NCBI GenBank assembly: GCA_948144175.1 | Contig: CANXME010002094.1 | Span: forward strand, 1 to 64,000 | DNA length: 64,000 nt | From: Closterium sp. NIES-65 | Taxonomy: Eukaryota > Streptophyta > Zygnematophyceae > Desmidiales > Closteriaceae | Direction: 5' to 3' | In this document: positions 46,301-54,785 of the stretch, one piece after another | How positions within the stretch are numbered: position 1 is the stretch's first letter | Layout of the letters: each line of letters begins with the position of its first letter | Position numbers and translations under genes: made by a program | The notes under the pieces: model-generated | Database searches by the model: none | Told to the model about the DNA's origin: nothing | The model's input: only the letters and a program-made list of their open reading frames with translations

Positions 46301-48563
46301 CCTCAACCTCCGCCGCCCCCTCCGCCTCCGCCCCTGCCTCCTCTCCAGCCCCTTCATCCACACCGCTGCCTGCCCGCCTTGCATCCGCGCGCGCAACCCC
46401 GTCCCCCAGCACGTCCCGCCGCCACCCCCCTGCCGCCACCCGCTGCGCCGCCTCGCCTCTCACGCCGCCTGTGGGCGAAACTGCCCGCACTGGCGCTGCT
46501 GCCGCTGCTGCCGTTGCTGCTGGCGCTGCTGCCGACGGTGCTCCTGCTACTACGACTGGAGACGATATTATCCTGCCAGCTGTATCTGCTGCCTGCTGCC
46601 CCACCTGTCCCTGATGCCCCACCTGCCCCTGTTGCCCCCGCCGCCCAGCCGCGGCCCCAGCTACCGCCCACATCCTCTCCTGTCCCCCAACTCCCCCTGC
46701 GCTTGCTACACCCGCGCGCCCGTCCGCCCCCAGCGCTCCGCCCCGCCCCCTGCCTCCCCCGGGCGTCCCCCTGTTAAGATGCGCGCGCATGTCCCGCTGC
46801 AGCAGGCGCAAGTACTGGCGCTGCAGCTGGCGCTGCTGCTGCAGAAGGTCCACACCGCCGTGCGCGCCCTCCGCGCCCTCCCCGCCGCCGCGCATGAGCA
46901 GCGAGTGCTGCGCCGCCGCCAGCATCTGCCTGTGCTGCTGCAGCAGCCGCTGCCGAATGCTCGCGCCTTCCCCCTCATCCTCCCCCCCTACCTCCTCCCC
47001 TTCCTGCTCCCGCTCCTGCTCTTGCGCCTGCTCTTGCTCCTGAGCCTGCTCCTCCCCTTCTTCCTCCTCCCCTGGCTCCCCCTGTTCCCCCTGTTCCCCC
47101 TGTCCCTGCTCGCGCGCCTGATCCTGCGCCGGCTTCCGCTCATCCTCCCCCGGCCATCCTTGCCCAGCCCCTTGCCCCTCATGTTGCAATCCCCCCAACC
47201 CCGCACTTCCGCCCCTATCCTGCTCCCCCCGCCATGCCCCGCCATAACCCATCTCACCCACCGCGCCTGCCGCGCCCTCTCCGCCTTGCCGTTCCGTCCG
47301 CGCGCGCTTCCGGCGCGCCTCGTTGTCCTCCACCCCGTCCCCCACCCCCTCGTCCCCACCCGCCGGTAGCCATTGCGCTTGACCGTTCCCCTCGCCCACC
47401 CCATCCGCGGATCTCACTGCTCCCGCGCCTACTCTTCCGCCTTCCGCCCCACCGCCCGCCGCGTGCGCGCCAGGCGCAGCCCGCAGTACCGCGCCCATCA
47501 GTCTCACGCGCTCCCGCGCCATCCCGCCTTCCGCCCCGCCACGGCTGGCGGACGGCGGAGCCGGCGGGCGCATAAGGCGCGCGCGGGGGTCGAGATCCGC
47601 GTCATTGCGACCTTCCCCCGGCCGGGTCTCTCTCAGGTGCTGCTGCGACGGATCCATATCCATAGGTGCGTCAGGTACTGCGTCAGTTGCCGCGTCAGGT
47701 GCTGCGTCAGGTGCCGCGTCAGGTGCTGCTTCAGGTGCCGTATCAGGTGCTTCAGGTGCCACAAATTGATCAGCTGCGTCAGCCCTAATCCCCACCAGTG
47801 CGTCCCCTACACCCTCACCGACTACAGCCGATCGCCTACCGATGAAAGTAAATACCCGTTCGCCCTCTGCCCCTCCTGCCGCCTCCCTCCCACCCGTACC
47901 CACGCCTGGCGCAGCTGTGGCAGGCGGGAAGGCGGAGGCGGAGGCAACGGCGGAAGCGGAAGCGGGAGCGGGAGCGGGAGCAGAAGCGGGAGGGGAAGCT
48001 GTGGCAGCGGCGGCGGCGGCGGCGAGATCGTGCTGCTGCTGGCGGCGCCACTGACTGAGCAATACCTCCTGCTGCTGCTGCCGCTGGCACTTGCTGCGCT
48101 GCTGCTCCCGCTGCACGTGCTGCCGCAGCAGCTGCCGCGATAGCGACCCCTCGCGCGGAGCTACGTGACTGATGTTGCGCATCCGACGGGGCAGCGGCGG
48201 GCTAATGCGGCGCGCGGGGGGGTCGGGCGGCGGAACGGAAGGGAGCAGCGCGGGGGAGAGCGCGGTGGTGGTGGAAACCAAGCGAAGCGTGGTGCCGGGG
48301 TCGGCGGGGAGACATGGTGGGTCGTCTGACGGCGGGGAGGGGGACTTGGGGAAGGATGGACCGGGGAGGTTGCGCAGGGATGGGAGGAGCGTAATTGGCG
48401 CGGGGGAAGGTTGCCCCGCGGAAGGCAATTGCGCGGCGGGGGAGAGGGGAGCCAGAAGCGTGAGCGGACGGAGGGAAGAGGGTGGGGGGCCGGGGACGGG
48501 TGAGGAGGCGGGACGAGTGGGGGAATTGGCGGATGGCGGAGTGGGTGATCGGGATGAAGGCAT
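37360..48563 (-). CDS. SPA: SPA protein (SUPPRESSOR OF PHYA type; kinase-like domain, coiled coil, WD40), seven exons
   Basis: SPA proteins partner COP1 in the CUL4-DDB1 ubiquitin ligase that represses light signalling in plants. I infer exons 48563-43857, 43452-43295, 42534-40914, 40300-40154, 39103-38771, 37891-37832 and 37551-37360, all in phase, giving about 2,405 residues. The kinase-like domain is near residues 1315-1622 ([52 protein letters not shown] joined to LFCLF, then [20 protein letters not shown]). A coiled-coil stretch follows (about 1623-1700). WD40 repeats run from about 2075 to the end, with [72 protein letters not shown] and [11 protein letters not shown]. Plant SPA proteins are about 800-1,050 residues; here residues 1-1300 and 1700-2060 are low-complexity Gln, Ala, Gly and Pro tracts, including six GETRAAVM repeats. 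Introns inside these tracts cannot be excluded. Most exon edges have tandem copies in the introns. Confidence 0.93.
37968..38372 (-). repeat. Three diverged copies of SPA exon 6 in intron 5
   Basis: Exon 6 (37891-37832) begins after CGGCAG with AATTTTGTGGGGCTCACTG. Similar blocks, each beginning with an acceptor-like sequence and TGTGGGGC or TGGGGCTCA, occur at about 37968-38012, 38090-38135 and 38320-38372. The nearest copy can still encode [15 protein letters not shown]. Confidence 0.82.
38168..38312. repeat. 15-bp minisatellite in SPA intron 5
   Basis: About nine to ten tandem copies of a unit like GGGGAGTCCTGCGGA, with T/C and G/T variants, lie between two exon 6-like copies. Confidence 0.9.
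38605..38744 (-). repeat. Copy of the SPA exon 5 end
   Basis: The minus strand reads [19 protein letters not shown], then a Gly-rich stretch and GHTNEK followed by GTGGGG, against [19 protein letters not shown] and GHTNEK|GTGGGT in exon 5. The duplicate carries the splice donor with it. Confidence 0.87.
39337..40040. repeat. 15-bp minisatellite, about 47 copies, in SPA intron 4
   Basis: The unit is GCAGTTCAACCTAAT with rare substitutions (AAA for AAT, AGC for AAC) and, within what I can read, no indels over about 704 bp. Because 15 is a multiple of 3, several frames stay open for hundreds of codons on both strands (pentapeptide repeats such as LNCIR on minus and QFNLM on plus). These are not genes. 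The array fills most of the intron between exons 4 and 5. Confidence 0.97.
40058..40165 (-). repeat. 15-bp tandem copies of the SPA exon 4 donor junction
   Basis: The exon 4 end ATCAACCAG|GTGGGC is followed by further copies of the 15-bp text ATGAACCAGGTGGGC or ATCAACCAGGTGGGC. There are five units at 40091-40165 including the exonic one, with a more degenerate unit at 40058-40075. Each carries its own AG|GT. Use of a later donor would add Asn-Gln-Val-Gly repeats in frame. Confidence 0.9.
40374..40837. repeat. 13-bp minisatellite, about 35 copies, in SPA intron 3
   Basis: The unit is ATGCTCGCTTCTC with a T/C alternation at one position. As 13 is not a multiple of 3, each frame reads the same 13-residue peptide, which makes long spurious ORFs. 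The array lies between exons 3 and 4. Confidence 0.97.
42622..42765 (-). repeat. Copy of the SPA exon 3 start in intron 2
   Basis: This copy encodes [19 protein letters not shown] and continues through [20 protein letters not shown], closely matching exon 3 (42534-42400), after an acceptor-like CAG. It has no donor at its end, so it is not a complete cassette exon. Confidence 0.88.
42878..42970. repeat. 27-bp tandem repeat in SPA intron 2
   Basis: About three and a half units built from GCATGTGGGG, CATGATGAGC and TTGCCGG lie between the copies of exon 2 and exon 3 sequence. Confidence 0.88.
42980..43205 (-). repeat. Two copies of the SPA exon 2 end in intron 2
   Basis: Sequence encoding [19 protein letters not shown] (exon 2, about 43360-43300) recurs at 43137-43205 and 42980-43045. 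Each copy is slightly diverged and lies downstream of the real donor at 43294. Confidence 0.88.
43803..43862 (-). repeat. 18-bp tandem copies of the SPA exon 1 donor
   Basis: The end of exon 1, CTTCTTTGAG|GTGAGC, is followed by repeats of GTGAGCCTCCTCTTTGAG, so four potential GTGAGC donors follow one another at 18-bp spacing. Only the first joins LGVLFFE to LFCLF as in known SPA proteins. The others would add Val-Ser-Leu-Leu-Phe-Glu repeats in frame. Confidence 0.92.
45060..45135 (-). repeat. CAG/CTG polyglutamine tract in SPA exon 1
   Basis: Repeated CTG on the plus strand gives Gln runs on the coding strand, broken by CAT/CAA and Leu or Trp codons. Similar tracts occur at about 41280-41315 in exon 3 and about 44290-44345 in exon 1. 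Confidence 0.85.
46050..46196 (-). repeat. 24-bp coding repeat in SPA exon 1, six copies
   Basis: Six near-identical 24-bp units (CCCATCACTGCTGCGCGG followed by GTCTCG or GTCTCA) encode the octapeptide GETRAAVM six times in the coding strand. The near identity implies recent expansion or active homogenisation. Confidence 0.93.
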
Positions 48564-50187
48564 GTGCTCGGCACGCGCAAGGAGACTGGTCAGAAGGCCC
48601 ACAGCGGGCCCTCGATCGGCTGTGAGAAGCTAAGGTTGATTTCCTTTCTAGAGGCCAATTGGTGGGTCGCTCCTAGCAATTCGCTTCGTTAAACCTGCCA
48701 ACCAGCAGCGAAGTATAAACGGCCAGGCTTTCACTGTACTATGCCACTCTCTCCAACGTATGAGGCGCCTCAAAACTGTACTATGTCATTCAATCAAACG
48801 TCGGGTTAACGATCTGGCAGAAAATCGCGAGAACAGTCAGCCTTGGAATTGGGTTCAGTGTCGCATCATCCTACCGAGGCATACGGCTCCAGCCGGCGTG
48901 GCGCAAGATCGTGACGGCGGTTCATTTTATACAGTATTGTACTTTATCAACTGAATAAATTCTCGTTTCTTTCGCCAGCGATAGCTACACAGGGTTCCCC
49001 GTTTGTGCTGTTCAATGCCTCGACCAAGACGAAAGCTGACTGAAAGCGAGAGCGACGCGTGACAAAGTCTACCTCAAAGCAAGGCTTGTAAGACCAATCT
49101 GAGGTAGTTTTGCTTCATTACAACTCCTCCATTTGAGACTTCGGACTCTCACACGCAAACCCTCAGATCGCGACTTCACAAATATTCCATTCTGTACTAG
49201 AAGATATTAGTTGGGATTTGAAACAACAAACCAAACCCTAAAAAACGGTTCCTGGATCTCAACCAAGGATCGATCAAGAGACGTGGCACTGAGCGCATCC
49301 TCTTGAACTCGTGGCTGCTGTTGCTGCTGTGCTTCTGCTCAGCGGGTGAGACAAACAAGCAAACCCTTCACTCACTCATGGCAGCTTCTGCTGCTCATTC
49401 AAGTGTGGCGCTTGGAGCCATGTCTCTGGCTCCGTAACATGAACCAAATCCCTCTGGTCCTAACGGGTGGCTCTGGTGGCTACACCGTCGAATCTTTCGC
49501 TCACGGCCACGTATAGATCGATCGAACGCTCTACCGTTCCGCCACAATTCACATTCTCGTGCTGCCACGCGGCTGCCCCATCACCTCAGAACCGCCGCTG
49601 GGAGCTGCCTACAGAGTGTATGATGAACCTTAAAGTTTGAGAATAAGATCCCGGCAGAGAATTCTGCACAGTAAATTCCTGTGAAACTTCATCCTCACAA
49701 GTTGTAATTCCTACACTAGTGACGATCCGATCTCCACTCGGGGAACTACGCTGATGTCTTGAAATACCCTATTGAAAGAATACATGACCAGGAAACTAGC
49801 CTAAGCACGGCTTCCAACCGTGAACCCCATACACTGAAGGAGTTTGTTGTTTGCCCGAATCTTCTGATCCTCGCAGTGTGACCAAAAAGAACAGAAAAGC
49901 CCTGCCGTAAAGTCGCCGCTTCACGAATCTGATGTTTCCTCCTCGCGTGCGAAATCATTCCATTGTAGGACTTTTGTGGGGCTCTGTTTCGTAGCCATCT
50001 TGTGGCTGAAATGGGTCGTACGCTTTACCCAGTAAACGGGACCTTCTAGAATTGCTTCGAATTTCCACCTATTTGGGCTTTGCATAAAATATAACTAGAA
50101 ACCACATATTGAAATTTGGTGTAAATATTTAGTGTTTTTGTAGTGGTGCTGTCAAATTTTATACCAACAAGTATTATAGCAATAACA
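48564..50187. other. Intergenic: SPA upstream region
   Basis: About 1.6 kb lie between the SPA start codon and the tRNA-Lys gene. They hold no convincing coding sequence and are less GC-rich than the SPA exons. The SPA promoter and 5' UTR should be in the left part, but I cannot pin down a core element. A minus-strand tRNA-like block with an A-box match (49544-49528) and a partial B-box (49495-49485) is the only structure seen. Confidence 0.6.
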
Positions 50188-50260
50188 GCCGCCCTAGCTC
50201 AGTTGGTAGAGCGCAAGGCTCTTAACCTTGTGGTCGTGGGTTCGAGCCCCACGGGCGGCG
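50188..50260 (+). tRNA. trnK-CUU: tRNA-Lys (anticodon CTT)
   Basis: This is a 73-nt cloverleaf. The acceptor stem GCCGCCC pairs with GGGCGGC and the discriminator base is G (50260). The D arm is GCTC-AGTTGGTA-GAGC, the anticodon stem-loop is CAAGG-CTCTTAA-CCTTG with CTT at 50221-50223, the variable loop is TGGTC and the T arm is GTGGG-TTCGAGC-CCCAC. There is no intron and no encoded CCA, as expected for a nuclear gene. A TTTTT run at 50300-50304 can end RNA polymerase III transcription. The upstream CAATAACA resembles the CAA initiation context of plant tRNA genes. Confidence 0.98.
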
Positions 50261-50889
50261 CTATTCAAACTTACGGCAGACTAAAGAGAATTGGGGTAAT
50301 TTTTGCCCTCAGTGAACCAAAACTGGGCTCAGTGAGAACATTATCGTTTCTCGTTAAGGTCAGGGTCTCACGTGCTACAAGTGTTATAGCCCGAGTCTAG
50401 AATGGTAAGGGTTCAACTTCAAGATTCTTGAGCTTGTGTTCGTCAAGAACAGGGTAACCAGGTTCAGAAAGCTGATCTCTCGCGACTCACCGAGAAGGGA
50501 GCTGGTGGGCCAGAAGGTGATTGGCCAAATGCCCCTCAGCAAAAACACCAACGAGCCTCGCGAGAAACAAGCAGGGACAAGTACCACTGTTCACACTTCT
50601 GGAACTTGAAACTCGAGAATACCTTTCTAGACTCGTAGTTCAGTGGGCTCCATAGCCCAAGTTCTCGTCAGTAGCCAGCATAGTTACGCCCATCTCCCCG
50701 CGCTATGCTAAGACGTTAGTAGCACATACAGATGAAACTTCCCGGCGACTTTTTCGCGCATAACAAATCCGATCTCGTAGCCATGGACAAAGACAGGACC
50801 CTCAGATTGATCGCCACCGTGAGAATCACTCGTCGCCACTGAAGGTTATCCCAGTCCGCACTCAATGCCGGTCCGCAATCACTCAAGGC
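50261..50889. other. Region downstream of the tRNA gene
   Basis: There is no clear gene. A possible small first exon is at 50732-50818 (starting MKLPGDFFAHNKS), ending in a GTGAGA donor. A good acceptor at 52121-52125 would join it to a 10-codon tail ending at 52158. The resulting 39-residue product resembles nothing I know, so I do not call it a gene. Confidence 0.5.
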
Positions 50890-51350
50890 CCGCCCTCACT
50901 CCCGTCGTTCACTCCCGTCGTTCACTCCCGTCGTTCTCTCTCTCCCGTCAAACTCTTTCTCCCATCGCGCTCTCACTCCCATCGCTCTCTCACTCCCGCA
51001 ACGCTCTCACTCCCGCAACGCTCTCACTCCCGTCGCTCTCTCACTCCCGTCACGCTCTCACTCCGTCTCTCACTTCCGTCACGCTTTTACTACCGTCGCT
51101 CTCTCACTCCCGTCGCTCTCTCGCTTCCGTCGCGCTCTCACTACCATCGCTCTCTCACTCCCGCAACGCTCTCACTCCGTCGCTCTCTCACTCCCGTCGC
51201 TCTCTCACTCCCGTCGCTCTCTCACTCCCGTCGCTCTCTCACTCCCGTCGCTCTCTCACTTCCGTCGCGCTCTCACTCCCGTCGCTCTCTCACTTCTGTC
51301 GCGCTCTCACTTCCGTCGCTCTCTCGGTGACTGTCGCGCTCTCACTCCCG
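50890..51350. repeat. 17-bp minisatellite
   Basis: Tandem copies of TCACTCCCGTCGCTCTC, with shorter variants (CGCAACGCTCTCACTCC, TTCCGTCGCG), run for about 460 bp. The array is pyrimidine-rich on the plus strand. It grades into the unrelated C/T-rich stretch to its right. Confidence 0.93.
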
Positions 51351-52645
51351 TCACCCACGCACGTCGCTCGCACATGTCGCTCACACGTGACACACACCAC
51401 TCACTAGCACATGTCGCTCATATCTGCTCCTCTCCCCCTCTTCCCCCTTTGCGCCCTTCCCCGTTCCTCCTCTTCCCATCTTCCTTTGTCACTCACACAC
51501 GTCACACACGGCATGCTCACACATGTTCCCATCTCCCCTCTCCTCCCTTCCCTCTCCGCTGCTCTCCTCCTTTCCCTCTCTGTCCCCCTCCTTCCCTTCT
51601 CTGTCTTCGCCTCGCCGCCCTCCCACTCATCCCCTCTCCTTCCTTTCCCTCTCAGCTCCTCTCCTCTTTTCCCTCTCAGCCCCTCTCCTCTTTTCCCTCT
51701 CAGGTAAGGTAGTTGGGAGGTCAATCAAATAGTCTCTTTCGTTTGCCTTCTCTGCATTGGTATCACGTCACACTCTTCCACCATCTGTCCACCACCCATT
51801 CCACCATACCCACCCTGACACTCATCCCTCACCCTTCCACTCTGTGCCTTACTCACTCCTTTGCTGTTTCTGTCCTTCTCTCACTTTCCCTTTGCTCTCT
51901 GTCATCTTGCTCACCCTGTTCCTTGCTCACTCATACATTTGTTGTTTCTGTCCTTTGCTCGCTGTCCCCTGCTCACCCTTCAATCTTTGCCCCTGCCTCT
52001 CTGTTGCATTCCTTGTCATTCCCCTCCCATTCCCTCCTCTGCACGCGATCCGTGCTGCCCTTCACCGTATGCTTCCCTGCTGCTCAGCCATCTCACATGT
52101 AATTTCCTGATTTGTGTTTGTACAGGTCCGCTTTGCATCAGTGCTGGTGCTGTGGTGATGTGTTGGTTGGCAGTTTGATAGTACTACTATAATGACTTGC
52201 CATGCAATGTTTGGATCTTGGATGCTTTGTTATGCCGGTATTACAAACTTTGAGCTGAGAGCAGCCATGCACATGACCACTACAAAAAAGTGCAACAAAA
52301 TTCGCAGTTGATTATCGACACGAAGAAGACAGCTAGGAAATGTATTTTTTTTCTCCCCGTTCTTGTTTGCTACACTGCATGCAACCTTGGCCTGTGGTGT
52401 TGGGGGCCTGGGACCTGTACACTGCGTGGTTGGAGATGGGTATGAGTGAAAGGGGGAACAGATTGAGCAGTGGAAGAGAGAGTGAACAGGAAGAAATATA
52501 GCGAACAGGGGGAAAGAGAGTGAGCAGAGAGGAACAGAGCGAGTAGTTGGGGAGAGAATGGGCAGGAGAAACACAGTGAGAATGAGCAGGGGAAACAGAT
52601 TGACCCAGGAAAATAAGGACGGAAAGATGAGCAGAATGAATGGGA
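51351..52645. other. Pyrimidine-rich non-coding stretch
   Basis: About 1.3 kb of C/T-rich sequence on the plus strand, without stable codon structure. It could be a long intron polypyrimidine region or simply low-complexity DNA. The only marked site is an acceptor-like TTTGTGTTTGTACAG ending at 52125. Confidence 0.55.
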
Positions 52646-53450
52646 GGGGGATGGGAGAGCGATGGGAGGGAGATGGAAGGGGGATGGGAGGGGGATGGGA
52701 GGGGGATGGGAGGGGGATGGGAGGGGGATGGGAGGGGGATGGGAGGGGGATGGGAGGAGGATGGGAGGGGGATGGGAGGGGGATGGGAGGGGGATGGGAG
52801 GGGGATGAGAGGGGGGTGGGAGGGGGTTGGGAGGGGGATGGGAGGGGGATGGGAGGAGGATGGGAGGGGGATGGGAGGGGGATGGGAGGGGGATGGGAGG
52901 GGGATGGGAGGGGGATGAGAGGCGGGTGGGAGGGGGTTGGGAGGGGGAGAGGAGGGGGATGGGAGGGCGGCGGGAGGGGGATGGGAGGGCGATGGGAGGG
53001 GGATGGAAGGGGGATGGGAGGGAGATGGGAGGGGGATGGGAGGGGGATGGGAGGGGGATGGGAGGGGGATGGGAGGCGGATGGGAGGGGGATGGGAGGAG
53101 GATGAGAGGGGGATGAGAGGGGGATGGGAGGGGGATGGGAGGGGTATGGGAGGGGTATGGGAGGGGGATGGGAGGGGGATGGGAGGGGGATGGGAGGGGG
53201 ATGGGAGGGCGACGGGAGGGCGATGGGAGGGGGACGGGAGGGCGATTGGCGGGGGACGGGAGGGGGACGGGAGGGGGACGGGAGGGAGATGGGAGGTCGA
53301 CGGGAGGGGGAAGCGAGGGCGACGGGAGGGGGAAGCGAGGGCGACGGGAGGGGAAAGCGAGGGCGATGACGGGGGAAGCGAGGGGGATGGGCGGGGGAAG
53401 CGAGGGCGATGGGCGGGGGAAGCGAGGGCGATGGGCGGGGGAAGCTGGTG
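52646..53450. repeat. 11-bp G-rich minisatellite, about 70 copies
   Basis: The plus-strand unit is ATGGGAGGGGG with variants, running about 800 bp. The 11-bp period makes every frame read an 11-residue Gly/Trp/Arg peptide on plus and a Pro/Ser peptide on minus, producing spurious ORFs of up to about 430 codons. Closely spaced runs of three to five G make it a strong G-quadruplex candidate. Confidence 0.96.
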
Positions 53451-54785
53451 CGACGGATGGGGGAAGCTGTGGCGACGGACGGTGGATGCGAGATATGGAC
53501 GGACGGGGGAAGGGGATTCGACAACGCTCTAATTTCTCATCTCGCACAATATCTCCTTGCTTCACACTCGCATTCGAGCCACATTCCCTACCTCGGTCCT
53601 CGGATTCCTCTCGATTCCGGCATAAAAGCATATGTTCTCACATGTCATACCTAGCTATTTTACTCCGGATACTTCATATTTTCCTAACACTGATGCTCTA
53701 TCTGGTCTTACGCATGTTTTTCTCAGGCTGCTCAAAGAGAGTGCCTTGTGGACATGGCGGAAATCCGGGTTGTGAGCTACATGAGAGTGGTTGGGTTTGG
53801 TTTTGTCGAAGCTGTTTGTTCAAGTTTCGGGAAGTTGAAGTTGAAGTTGCGATACACTTTAGGGCATTCTGCCTTCGCCAACTTCCTCAGGCGAATTTTT
53901 CCCTCGTCAACCGTCGCGCAACCCTTTTCAAGTTCAGTATTTATGAACCCTTGCCATTCTAGGCACGGGCTTTATGCAGTTGAGAGTGCAAGTTTGTTTG
54001 TGATTGGTTGGGGTACTAATCGAATCCAAATAGCTAGGTGTAGCCGAACCTTCTAAGTTTGTAAATTTGGTTCGGATCCAAACCTAAAATGCCCCAAACT
54101 CGTCGAAAGTCTCATGTACTCAAAAACTTGTTGTGCAATTGCTTTTGAGACTTTTGGGTGTTTTGGGAAGACATTCCAGGATTTCCTTCAAGAGTGCAGT
54201 CGCCGTGGTGCTTCACACCTTCGTGACTTGGGTGGTTCATCCAACCTCATTCCGCAATTGTTTGAGACCAGCTTCTACAAGCGCATTTCCCTTGTCCACC
54301 AGCGTGAGCAGGCCCGTACAGTCTGCAGGCGAGCACAGGTTCGGTTCTCAGTAGGTACCAGCACCACCCCTTCGGAGGTTACCCCTCCGTCGGCAACGGA
54401 CTTTGCGTACATGGGGAATGATTACTGAACGTCGTAGATGTTGGACTACTCTTGCTGCTTCCTGTGCATAGCTTCTCTTAGGTAGCTGGCACTTTTCCCT
54501 TTACCCAGACAATACAGGCCATCCAACAGGATCACATGGCATGATGACCTCCCTAGGTTTGACCATGAGGATTCAGCTGCACCCTGCTGCTGTCGGGCCC
54601 TGCTGGACCTGGCCAGGAGCCCCTCTGTCCGTTTCTCTACAAGGTACCATGATGCCACCGTTTCACCTTCTGCACTGCATTTGCTCCACACGAGCGGCTT
54701 GAGGCATCACATCACGCGGAATATGCAGATTTGGCACTGCGTAGCTTCACATGCGGACAGCTCGAAGCATAGAAGGAAATTCACC
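53451..54785. other. Intergenic: 3' flank of the LysM/F-box gene
   Basis: About 1.3 kb with no recognisable gene. An open frame at 54114-54428 on the plus strand (104 codons) lacks any family motif and looks fortuitous. The right end must contain the 3' UTR of the minus-strand LysM/F-box gene. Confidence 0.55.

Noticed and set aside
44118-47575. Several long plus-strand ORFs opposite SPA exon 1
   Set aside because: The GC-rich low-complexity antisense strand has few stops. The minus strand carries the conserved kinase-like sequence.
50143-50400. 85-codon ORF overlapping the tRNA gene
   Set aside because: It is explained by the tRNA-Lys sequence and flanks and has no protein similarity.
52333-53962. 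Pro/Ser-rich minus ORFs and Gly/Trp/Arg-rich plus ORFs of up to 432 codons
   Set aside because: An 11-bp repeat read in all frames gives these. No family motif and no splice or start context supports them.
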